Source of the DNA: Myxococcales bacterium
Lineage (GTDB): Bacteria > Myxococcota_A > Polyangia > Polyangiales > Polyangiaceae
Direction: 5' to 3'
Assembly: GCA_025359105.1 (NCBI GenBank)
Contig: JANYHK010000079.1
Coordinates: forward strand, 1 to 64,000
DNA: 64,000 nt
Position 1 is the first letter of the stretch; every line of letters starts with the position of its first letter. Below the pieces are notes generated by a model. It made no database searches. It was not told the origin of the DNA and was given only the letters and a program-made list of their open reading frames with translations. Positions 26,801 through 33,217 of this stretch are shown piece after piece. A program made the translations under genes and the position numbers.

Positions 26801-27083
26801 GGATGAGGCCCATGGCGTGCAGCTGCGACGGCTGGAGCGATGGTTGGAGTGACGCCTGGAGCTGATCGGCGCGCGCGGCGGTGCGCCTGGCGTTGAGGGT
26901 TTCGGCGAGGCGGTGCGCGGCCTGGACGTCGGCGAGGACGACGTCGCCGCGGATCGAGAAGAGCGCGTCCTCCAGGCGCAGCTCCTCGCGCGCCGCCTTG
27001 CGGACGTGGAAGAAAACCCGCGCGCCCGGCCGAGGCGCCCCGGGGAGCTTGGAGAAGCGGATCCGAACGCGCACACAGCTCAC
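23895..27083 (-). CDS. Large GH13 (alpha-amylase family) protein with unknown N-terminal region
   Basis: About 1062 residues. GH13 signatures appear in order in the middle: SDMVPNHMGLDS (region I), IIRFDAAMTLAKRH (region II, nucleophile Asp), TLLLAEAFWMMEGYF (region III, acid/base Glu) and NFMNNPDEESA (region IV, with NPD in place of the usual NHD). About 330 residues of unrecognised sequence precede the barrel and include a His/Asp-rich stretch (HDHDQDHDHDHGGGG). About 250 residues follow it. A role in alpha-glucan or trehalose/maltose metabolism is likely, but specificity is not readable. The start is uncertain (GTG at 27083, 27074 or 27116). No signal peptide is visible. Confidence 0.88.
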   Translation of the reverse strand: MSCVRVRIRFSKLPGAPRPGARVFFHVRKAAREELRLEDALFSIRGDVVLADVQAAHRLAETLNARRTAARADQLQASLQPSLQPSQLHAMGLIHEVYHAIVARYRATAAGDPFGVLVRRLRETHGDDLGRTLRVFIGAFPPPAVFRGELTADAWLGGATGGISNEEWAIEELLLAWLGNENPAYAPIAELVSDDELRRTTPYLSVLTSLRGALDDQPRFGPDAQNLVDMLLAPIRHAPGSIVGQLEFMREKWGLDVALLQRLLLAGDLVKEAGKWFLRHDHDQDHDHDHGGGGGGGHGPVHPADFAGELYEHEPERFSPDLEWMPRVVMLAKSTFVWLDQLSKTYRRGIHTLDAIPDEELDRLASRGFTGLWLIGIWQRSRASLQIKQRMGNADAVASAYSLHDYEIAPELGGHAAYQNLRQRAWRRGVRLASDMVPNHMGLDSRWVVQHPDWFVQSREPPFPSYRFTGPDLGNDDRVTIQIEDGYWSKSDAAVVFRRMDRHSGDTRFVYHGNDGTSMPWNDTAQLDYTKAEVREAVIQTILHVARLFPIIRFDAAMTLAKRHYQRLWYPLPGTGGDIPSRAAHSMTKERFDEVFPVEFWREVVDRVTREVPDTLLLAEAFWMMEGYFVRTLGMHRVYNSAFMHMFKKEDNAGYRASVKNVLAFNPGILKRYVNFMNNPDEESAISQFGRDDKYFGVCTVMCTMPGLPMFGHGQVEGFAEKYGMEYKRAYWDENPDAHLEDRHAREIFPLMKRRALFADVEAFTFYDVVSDGGQVDEDVFAYSNRRGDERALVVFHNRYKDTRGWIRASVGFVDDAGETHHRTLGEGLAIDPRAGAFTVFRDHVTGLEHIVESRELATRGIFVALGAFKYHVFLEFREVMEADGRPCRALADRLAGRGVPSVEHALVDLVHGPMHDALRDALALRGAENAGATTGAAEPSWRVALEAVELLEEATDREDPISAFRLDRVLGADTDLVRVLLRARPLGGVHGVGPLLADDVARAYLGVHEHGGVEWLRKEPWDALVLALSAVGGAPAAVTATLTAAAASAGYDVAKLQRALT

Positions 27084-27182
27084 GGGCGGCGAGGGTACTC
27101 GAATTTCAGGGGCCACGCGCCTCCGCCGACCGCACGCGCGGCGCGCCGCGCGCGGGCTGCAGCGGGGTGGAGGGAGTCGTCG

Positions 27183-27213
27183 CACGTCGAGGATGTCCCA
27201 GCGGTAAATACTC
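27183..27213. repeat. Left copy of an imperfect 31-bp direct repeat (end of a DUF6544-like gene)
   Basis: Matches 28834-28863 at about 28 of 31 aligned positions with one 1-nt gap. On the - strand both copies encode the same C-terminal segment: here EY-YRWDILDV with an inserted T that shifts the frame, and at the right copy EYYRWEILDV. Upstream of it the weaker match GLARVRE (compare KLAKGDL) continues to about 27228. It is the degenerate end of the neighbouring membrane-protein gene, left directly upstream of the GH13 gene. Confidence 0.6.
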
Positions 27214-27228
27214 CTCGCGCACGCGCGC

Positions 27229-27382
27229 GAGACCTACCACGCGCCGCTCCCCCGCTAGGTGCAAGACGAGCTTCGCGGCTACCTCCGCTGCGGCGTCTTC
27301 GCGCACGGCTTCGTCCGCGTTCACTGCGACGAGTGCGGGCACGATCTGCTCGTCGCGTTAGCGTCCCGTCGCCTGTCGTTGC

Positions 27383-27387
<5 letters not shown>
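27229..27387 (+). pseudogene. Remnant of an IS91-type transposase (N-terminal zinc-binding domain)
   Basis: Reading the + strand from 27229 gives ETYHAPLPR, a stop (TAG at 27256), then VQDELRGYLRCGVFAHGFVR, VHCDECGHDLLVA. This matches the N-terminal zinc-binding domain of IS91/IS801-type transposases, whose consensus has an (E/D)ELRxxLxCGxLxxGFxRxxC core followed by C-x2-C-GH and LVAFSC. The rest of the domain and the whole catalytic region are absent; the match stops at about 27357. It is dead debris of a rolling-circle-type element, since about 45 codons remain. Confidence 0.7.
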
Positions 27388-28066
<679 letters not shown>

Positions 28067-28099
28067 CGGGGCGAGGCCGAGCGCGGCACGATGGTGGTT

Positions 28100-28248
28100 T
28101 CAGCACCAGCTCGAGAGCCACAGCGCCTCGTGCTCGAGCAGGTCCACGACCGACGTTGTGGGGTCCCGATCCTCGGTGCTCGCGAGCGCGACCCATGTTC
28201 CCAGTAAACGAGCTTGATGCTCGCTTCGTCGTCGATGACCGAGCTCAC
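28100..28248 (-). pseudogene. Small frameshifted ORF of unknown family
   Basis: On the - strand a GTG at 28248 opens SSVIDDEASIKLVYWE. After a one-base shift near 28195 the reading continues as VALASTEDRDPTTSVVDLLE, HEALWLSSWC and stops at 28100. The two pieces have normal protein-like composition, whereas the unshifted continuations are Arg/Ser/Pro-rich. A protein of about 49 residues broken by one frameshift is the simplest reading. No family is recognised. Confidence 0.3.
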
Positions 28249-28356
28249 CTGTCGCCCTTACCGCGCCTCATCACGTCGTACGGACCGGCCCCTTTTGTGC
28301 ATCCTTCTCGCTCCGACTGTCACCAACGACCCAGGTTGCTGGGCGACCTCAAGAAC

Positions 28357-28598
28357 ATGAGGCCGACCTGGGAGCTTCTTGATGAGGTGCTGGCGCTGCC
28401 GGCCGAAGATCGTGATGCGTTCGTCGCGTAGCTGCTTGAGAAGCTCGACGCTCCGCAGGATACGCGCACCGACGAGGAATGGCGGTGGACCTCGAGCGCC
28501 GCGCTGCCGTGGCGCGGGATCCGAACTGGCGCGGGCGCACCTGGGATGAGGTCCGTGCGGAGGTCGAGCGCAGTCTGCGTGTCCCACGCGGCGGATGA
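28357..28598 (+). pseudogene. Decayed antitoxin of a RelE/ParE-type pair (addiction module component family)
   Basis: Starting at ATG 28357 the reading is RPTWELLDEVLALPAEDRDA followed by FVA and an in-frame TAG at 28429-28431. It resumes as LLEKLDAP, then TDEEW. After a frameshift near 28479 the reading is AVDLERRAAVARDPNWRGRT, WDEVRAEVERSL, ending at 28598. The pieces together match the short antitoxins whose sequence goes LPxExRxxLxxxLLExL ... EW ... R ... WxEVRAExxR. One stop and one frameshift make it non-functional. Confidence 0.65.
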
Positions 28599-28820
28599 GC
28601 CTCGAGCTTCGCTTTCACGACGAGGCGCTCGCCGAAATTCGAGTGGAGCTGGGTGGTACGACGAGAAACGGCCCGGTCTCGGCAACGAGTTCCTCGAGGC
28701 GCTCGATGCGCGGCTCAAGCAGCTCGCGCCTTCGCCCAACCTGGGAGGACGCTTTCCCGGAGCCGGCCCGAGGAGCCCAATCCGTCGGATCCTGCTCGCG
28801 CGCTTTCCCTACGGAGGCCG
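28595..28820 (+). pseudogene. Truncated RelE/ParE-type toxin remnant
   Basis: The ATG at 28595 overlaps the antitoxin stop by 4 nt, the normal arrangement. It reads SLELRFHDEALAEI. After a frameshift near 28645 it continues as WYDEKRPGLGNEFLEALDAR, then LKQLAPSPNLGG and RRILLARFPYG. That matches the first two thirds of ParE/RelE toxins. The reading then breaks off at about 28820, where the DNA becomes the end of the opposite-strand membrane-protein gene. The catalytic or gyrase-binding C-terminus is missing, so it is dead. Confidence 0.7.
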
Positions 28821-29916
28821 ACGGGTTGGTCTCCACGTCGAGGATCTCCCACCGGTAGTACTCGAGGTCGCCCTTCGCGAGCTTCCACACCGCGCTCCCG
28901 CGCGTCGGCATCGCGATGCCCCGGATGGTCTTCCACTCGGTGATGGGAATGACCCAGTCCTCGAGCGTCTCGCCGTTGAAGTACCGCTTCGCGGCGAGCG
29001 AGGTCAGCCGGCCCTGCGCATCGAACGCGAAGACGGCGGAGGCGGTCACGCCGTGATCGGAGATCCGCGCCAGAGCGCTGCCGTCGTCGATCGGCTCCCA
29101 TGAAATGTAGGGGGCGACGGCGGCGGACGGGAACCAGATGATCTCGCCCAGGAAGCGCAGCAAGGTGCCTTGATCGAACTTCTCGCCCGTCCCGTCGGCG
29201 ACTGTGACGAGCCCTGCGGCGCGAATGAACATCCGTCCATGGCCCTCGACGTAGCTGTCGCGCGCGACGACAGGGACGCCATGCATCGCTACGTCGGCCA
29301 TCCACACGAAGCCGGGTGTGTCGACGGTGAAGTACTGGATCGCCTCGGTGTGCATGAACGCCGCGTCGGCGCTGGTGCGCATCTCGCCGCGTTGCGCGAG
29401 GCGCACGGTGCGCGCGCGCGGCCGGCCGATCGCACCGGACGCCTCCAGCCACCTTCGCACCGGCGGCGGAAGCGGTGCGACGTCGCTGGGGCCGAGGATG
29501 GGCGCCGCTTCGGCGGGCGCGCGGGCGAGCAGCGCGCGGACGTGGACCTCGCTCTCCGCGTGGAAGCGCGACGTCGCGAAGCCGACGACGACGGGGACGA
29601 GCAGCAACACGTTCGCGACCGTGCCGGCCTTGGCGTCCGACCACTGCAGGACGATGAGCGCCTGCGACAGGACGAGCCCCACCGCCGCAGGGATCCACCA
29701 CGGTTCGCGGTCGAGCCACCGAAGCCCGGCCGCGGCGACGAGCAGCAGGGCCGTTCCGAGCCACACGACGCCCACGAGGCGCGCCGCAGGCTCCGAGAGC
29801 GGAACGAGTGTGCGCCCGCTGAGCTGGGAAACGGTGGCGAACTTCCAGGGCTTCAGAAAGCCGAGCAGGTGGATGAGCCCGTGGAGCGCGAGGAGCGCGG
29901 CGACGGCGAAGCGCAT
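28615..29916 (-). CDS. DUF6544-like membrane protein with a foreign C-terminal tail
   Basis: A 433-residue protein. It has three to four N-terminal transmembrane helices (FAVAALLALHGLIHLLGFL, LVGVVWLGTALLLVAAAGL, AAVGLVLSQALIVLQW, VANVLLLVPVVVGFA). A soluble domain of about 230 residues follows (LPPPVRRWLEASGAIG, FTVDTPGFVWMADV, EIIWFPSAAV, ISDHGVTASAVFAFDAQGRL, NGETLEDWVIPITEW), typical of the DUF6544/DUF6920 group. The native end should be near EYYRWEILDV (about 28835). The last 70 or so residues are antisense to a dead toxin gene, so the stop has been replaced by read-through. Start ATG at 29916, where the first helix begins. Confidence 0.75.
   Translation of the reverse strand: MRFAVAALLALHGLIHLLGFLKPWKFATVSQLSGRTLVPLSEPAARLVGVVWLGTALLLVAAAGLRWLDREPWWIPAAVGLVLSQALIVLQWSDAKAGTVANVLLLVPVVVGFATSRFHAESEVHVRALLARAPAEAAPILGPSDVAPLPPPVRRWLEASGAIGRPRARTVRLAQRGEMRTSADAAFMHTEAIQYFTVDTPGFVWMADVAMHGVPVVARDSYVEGHGRMFIRAAGLVTVADGTGEKFDQGTLLRFLGEIIWFPSAAVAPYISWEPIDDGSALARISDHGVTASAVFAFDAQGRLTSLAAKRYFNGETLEDWVIPITEWKTIRGIAMPTRGSAVWKLAKGDLEYYRWEILDVETNPSASVGKAREQDPTDWAPRAGSGKASSQVGRRRELLEPRIERLEELVAETGPFLVVPPSSTRISASASS
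28834..28863. repeat. Right copy of the imperfect direct repeat bounding the accessory patch
   Basis: Partner of 27183-27213. It lies inside the membrane-protein gene and encodes its last native residues (EYYRWEILDV) on the - strand. The 1.6 kb between the copies holds transposase debris, one intact and one dead toxin-antitoxin pair, and a broken small ORF. Confidence 0.6.
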
Positions 29917-30055
29917 GCCCAGCGGCTTTGCAAACGGCGTGCGCGGCGGTGAGGCTGGAGGTCCTCGCACATCACACCGGGGGCTCGGTCGCGGAGGCGC
30001 AAAGGCTGCAGTCGGCTGCGGGGGATGCGCCCACCGCGACGACGCACCTGAAGCA

Positions 30056-30481
30056 TCAGGCCGCGGCGGGGCCGGTGTAGCGGGCGTCGCCGAGTCCGAG
30101 GTGCACCGTGAAGATCGCGGAAAAGATCGCGAGGCCTAGCCCGTAAACGGAGCCTTTGCCGAACGATCGGGCCAGGTCGATGCAAAGAATCACGCCGAAG
30201 ACGACGTTCACGACCGGCACGAGCAGCGCCACGAGCCACCACCCCGGGCGCCCCACGATCTTGAGGAGCACCCACGCGTTGTAGATGGGGACGAGGCTGG
30301 CCCAGCCGGGCTGGCCGGCCTTGGTGAACACGCGCCAGAGCCCGATCACGACGACGAGGGCCCATACGGCGGCGAAGATCCCGCCAATCGCGCCGCCGGC
30401 GCCACCCGCGTCGTGGGCACCCTCCAGCGTGTCGTCCGAGAAGAGCGCGGCCACGGTTTCGAGCCTGCCAAGTAGAATCAT
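30056..30481 (-). CDS. DUF5684-like small membrane protein
   Basis: A 141-residue protein with four to five hydrophobic helices. It has the signature WRVFTKAGQPGWASLVPIYN, then LLKIVGRPGWWLVALLVPVV and LARSFGKGSVYGLGLAIF, which is characteristic of the DUF5684 group, often called signal-peptidase-I-associated or membrane-stress proteins. No catalytic motif is present. The start at 30481 is supported by GGAGG eight nt upstream. That ribosome site lies inside a perfect 7-bp hairpin (30485-30502), so translation may be structure-controlled. It is divergent from the UbiB-type kinase gene. Confidence 0.8.
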   Translation of the reverse strand: MILLGRLETVAALFSDDTLEGAHDAGGAGGAIGGIFAAVWALVVVIGLWRVFTKAGQPGWASLVPIYNAWVLLKIVGRPGWWLVALLVPVVNVVFGVILCIDLARSFGKGSVYGLGLAIFSAIFTVHLGLGDARYTGPAAA

Positions 30482-30484
30482 CTC

Positions 30485-30502
30485 TTGTCCTCCACAGGAC
30501 AA
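30485..30502 (-). promoter_or_regulatory. Hairpin that includes the Shine-Dalgarno of the DUF5684-like gene
   Basis: TTGTCCTCCACAGGACAA has perfect 7-bp arms and a 4-nt loop. In the - strand transcript the GGAGG ribosome site spans the loop and 3' arm, four nt before the ATG. When folded it would hide the site. A second inverted repeat, TGGGCTC (30542-30548) with GAGCCCA (30561-30567), precedes the divergent gene. Confidence 0.4.
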
Positions 30503-30572
30503 ACGCCGCTCCCTCGACGAAGTCGCGTCGAAAAGCGATAATGGGCTCGAGCTCCTCGCTGAGCCCACTCCG

Positions 30573-32006
30573 ATGAGCGCAAAAGAGCCCCCGCCCCCCG
30601 ATCGCCCCGAGCCGGCGGCGCGGGAGGAGAAGCGTCCGGACGCGCCGCCGACGTCACGCCTCGGCCGTCTGGCGCGCCTCACCGCGCTCGCCCCGCGCGC
30701 GCTGCCGATGGCCATCGAGGGGATGAAGCGCGCGATGGGCGTGAAGCGCGACGAGGACGATCTCCGCGCTGCCCGAGAGAAGCTCCGAAAGAGCGCCAAG
30801 AAGACCGCCGAGGCGATGCTCAAGACCCTGGGCGACATGAAGGGCCTGCCGCTCAAGCTCGGGCAGATGGCCTCGTACATCGACGGCCTCGCGCCGCCCG
30901 GCTACGAGGAGCGCTTCAAGAAGGTGCTCGTCCAGCTCCAGGCCAAGGCGCCGCCGCTCTCACGCGAGGCGGCGTCACGTGTCGTGCGTGAGGACCTCGG
31001 CGGGGCGCCCGAGGAGGTGTTCGCCGAGTGGGCCGCCGATCCGTTCGCGGCGGCGAGCATCGGACAGGTCCACCGCGCGGTCACCCACGGCGGCGAGGCC
31101 GTCGCAGTGAAGGTGCAATACCCCGGAATCGACAAGGCCATCGAGAACGATCTGAAGAGCCTGTCGATGCTCGAATCGATGATCGCCCCGGTCGGCCGCC
31201 GCTACCAGACCAAGGAGACGCTCGAGGAGGTGAAGGCCGTCTTCCTCGCCGAGCTCGACTACACGCGCGAGGCGACGACCGCCGACCGATTCCGGCAGAT
31301 CCACGAGGACGACGAGGACATCCTCATCCCTCGCGTGCACCACAGCCTGACGACGCGTCGCGTGCTGACGTGCGAGCTCGTCGGCGGCGTCGACTACGCC
31401 ACGTTCTGCAAGGAGGCCTCGGCGGAGGACAAGAACCGCGCCGGGCAGACGATCTGGCGGTTCATGTTCCGTGCACTCTACAAGCACGGGATCCTCTACG
31501 CCGATCCCCACCCCGGCAACTACCGCTTCCTCGGTGGCGGGCGCGTGGCGTTCCTCGATTTCGGCTGCATCAAGGTGCTGCCGCCCGATCTCCTGCGAGG
31601 GATGAAGGAGTACGTGATCGCTGCGCAGGATGGGGACTGGGAGGCGTTCTACCGCATCTGCACCGAGGTCCTCGGCCTCGACCCTACCGATCCCGAGGGG
31701 TGGAAGCTCTACACCGAGTACATCAAGATGGTGATCGAGCCGCTCACGCGCGACGCGCCGTTCGCCCACACGCCGGAGCACGCGCGCGAGTGCGTCGCGT
31801 TCCTCGTGCGCGGCGGCAAGAAGATGGTCTTCCGCCCCGACGAGGCGCTGCCGAACCTGCCCAAGCCCATTCGCATGCCGACCGACCTCACGTTCGTGAA
31901 CCGCCTCCAGTGGGGCCTGGCGAGCGTGCTCGCGGGGCTCGGCGCGGAGGCGAACTGGCGTAGGATCACCGAGCCGTGGCTACGTACGCCCCCAAGCTCG
32001 GTCTAG
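30573..32006 (+). CDS. ABC1/UbiB (AarF/COQ8) family atypical kinase
   Basis: A 477-residue protein-kinase-like ATPase. The family-specific KxGQ motif is present (LKLGQMASYIDG), as is the Ala-rich nucleotide loop (AAASIGQVHRA). The ATP Lys is in VAVKVQYPGI, the catalytic loop is YADPHPGNYRF and the metal-binding DFG is in FLDFGCIK. UbiB members act as ATPases that support ubiquinone or other isoprenoid lipid synthesis. No transmembrane segment is present at the C-terminus, unlike E. coli UbiB. Start ATG 30573. Its 3' end overlaps the DNA methyltransferase gene by 31 nt. Confidence 0.92.
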   Translation: MSAKEPPPPDRPEPAAREEKRPDAPPTSRLGRLARLTALAPRALPMAIEGMKRAMGVKRDEDDLRAAREKLRKSAKKTAEAMLKTLGDMKGLPLKLGQMASYIDGLAPPGYEERFKKVLVQLQAKAPPLSREAASRVVREDLGGAPEEVFAEWAADPFAAASIGQVHRAVTHGGEAVAVKVQYPGIDKAIENDLKSLSMLESMIAPVGRRYQTKETLEEVKAVFLAELDYTREATTADRFRQIHEDDEDILIPRVHHSLTTRRVLTCELVGGVDYATFCKEASAEDKNRAGQTIWRFMFRALYKHGILYADPHPGNYRFLGGGRVAFLDFGCIKVLPPDLLRGMKEYVIAAQDGDWEAFYRICTEVLGLDPTDPEGWKLYTEYIKMVIEPLTRDAPFAHTPEHARECVAFLVRGGKKMVFRPDEALPNLPKPIRMPTDLTFVNRLQWGLASVLAGLGAEANWRRITEPWLRTPPSSV

Positions 32007-33217
32007 CGCGAGACGACGCGCGCTCGTACGGCGCCCGCCCGCGCGGCGAGGAGAACGCGCTCGTGCACGCGGAGAACCTGACCGCGCTCACCGCGCTCGC
32101 GGGCCCGATGCGCGGGCGCTTCCAGTGCGTCTACCTCGATCCGCCGTTCAACTCGGGGCGCGCGTTCGCGGAGTACGACGACAGGAGGACACGCGCCGAC
32201 TGGCTCGCGATGATGCGAGCGCGCCTCGTCGCGCTCCTGCCGCTGGTCGCCGAGACGGGCGCGGTGTTCGTGGAGATCGACGACACCGAGCTGGGACCCT
32301 TGCAGGTGCTGCTCGACGAGCTCTTCGACGCCAAGAACCGCGTGTGCACGATCACGATCGTCCGCTCGGCGGCGACCGGTCACAAGGCGATCAACCCGGC
32401 TCCGGTGAACGTCGCCGACTACCTCCTCGTCTACGCCAAGGATCGCGCGCGCTTCGCCTACCGCCCGCAGGTGCGCGCGCGGCGGGGCTACGATCCGGCG
32501 TACCGAACCTACGTGCCCGACGTCTCCGCCCCCCGCGAGGCGTGGCGGTTCGAGCCGCTCGGCGGCCACGCGGCGCGCGCGCTGGGCTACGCGACGCGGA
32601 GGGACGCGACGCGCGAGCTCGGGGCCGATCACTTCATGCGCGAGATGGAGCGCTTCGCCCTCGCCCACGCGGCGCACGTCGTCCGCTTCGCGCAGCCGCG
32701 CTACGAGGCCGTCAGCAAGGAGGCGCGCGCGCTCATCGACCGGTCGCGCGCCGAGCCGGAGCGCGTGTTCGTGCTCTCGCGCGCGAAGCACAAGCCGCTC
32801 GTCCTGCGCGGCGGCAACCGCCTGCTCTGCCTCGCCGACAAGGTGCGCGAGGTGGACGGCGTGCGCGTCCTCGTCGAGCCGCTGACCAACGTGTGGGACG
32901 ACGTGCCGTTCCAGGGGATCGCGAAGGAGGGCGGCGTCGTCTTCTCGCGCAACAAGAAGCCGGAGCGGCTGCTGGCGCGCGTGCTCGAGATGGCGACGGC
33001 GCCCGGGGACTGGGTCCTCGATCCCTTCCTGGGGAGCGGCACGACGGCGGCCGTCGCCCACAAGATGGGGCGGCGCTGGGTCGGCATCGAACAGGGGGAG
33101 CACATGGACGACCTGTGCCTGCCGCGTCTGCGCCGCGTCGTCGACGGCGCCGATCTTACCGGCGTCACGCGCGCGAGCAGGTGGGCCGGTGGCGGGGGCT
33201 TCGGGGTCTATGCGTAG
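31976..33217 (+). CDS. Solitary DNA adenine/cytosine-N4 methyltransferase, type III Mod-like
   Basis: A 413-residue beta-class amino-methyltransferase. The catalytic motif DPPFNSG is at about residues 55-61, and the AdoMet motif DPFLGSGTTAAVAHKMGRRW is near residue 345, so motif IV precedes motif I as in type III Mod subunits. The central part (residues 130-300) would be the target-recognition domain. Mod subunits are normally over 600 residues and paired with Res; here the protein is short and no restriction gene is adjacent. It is therefore a regulatory or protective orphan, or part of another system. GTG start, overlapping the kinase gene by 31 nt and the transglycosylase by 8 nt. Confidence 0.88.
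   Translation: MATYAPKLGLARDDARSYGARPRGEENALVHAENLTALTALAGPMRGRFQCVYLDPPFNSGRAFAEYDDRRTRADWLAMMRARLVALLPLVAETGAVFVEIDDTELGPLQVLLDELFDAKNRVCTITIVRSAATGHKAINPAPVNVADYLLVYAKDRARFAYRPQVRARRGYDPAYRTYVPDVSAPREAWRFEPLGGHAARALGYATRRDATRELGADHFMREMERFALAHAAHVVRFAQPRYEAVSKEARALIDRSRAEPERVFVLSRAKHKPLVLRGGNRLLCLADKVREVDGVRVLVEPLTNVWDDVPFQGIAKEGGVVFSRNKKPERLLARVLEMATAPGDWVLDPFLGSGTTAAVAHKMGRRWVGIEQGEHMDDLCLPRLRRVVDGADLTGVTRASRWAGGGGFGVYA

Noticed and set aside
31976-33217. Complete type III restriction-modification system
   Set aside because: Only the methyltransferase is present; both neighbours are clearly identified as other proteins.
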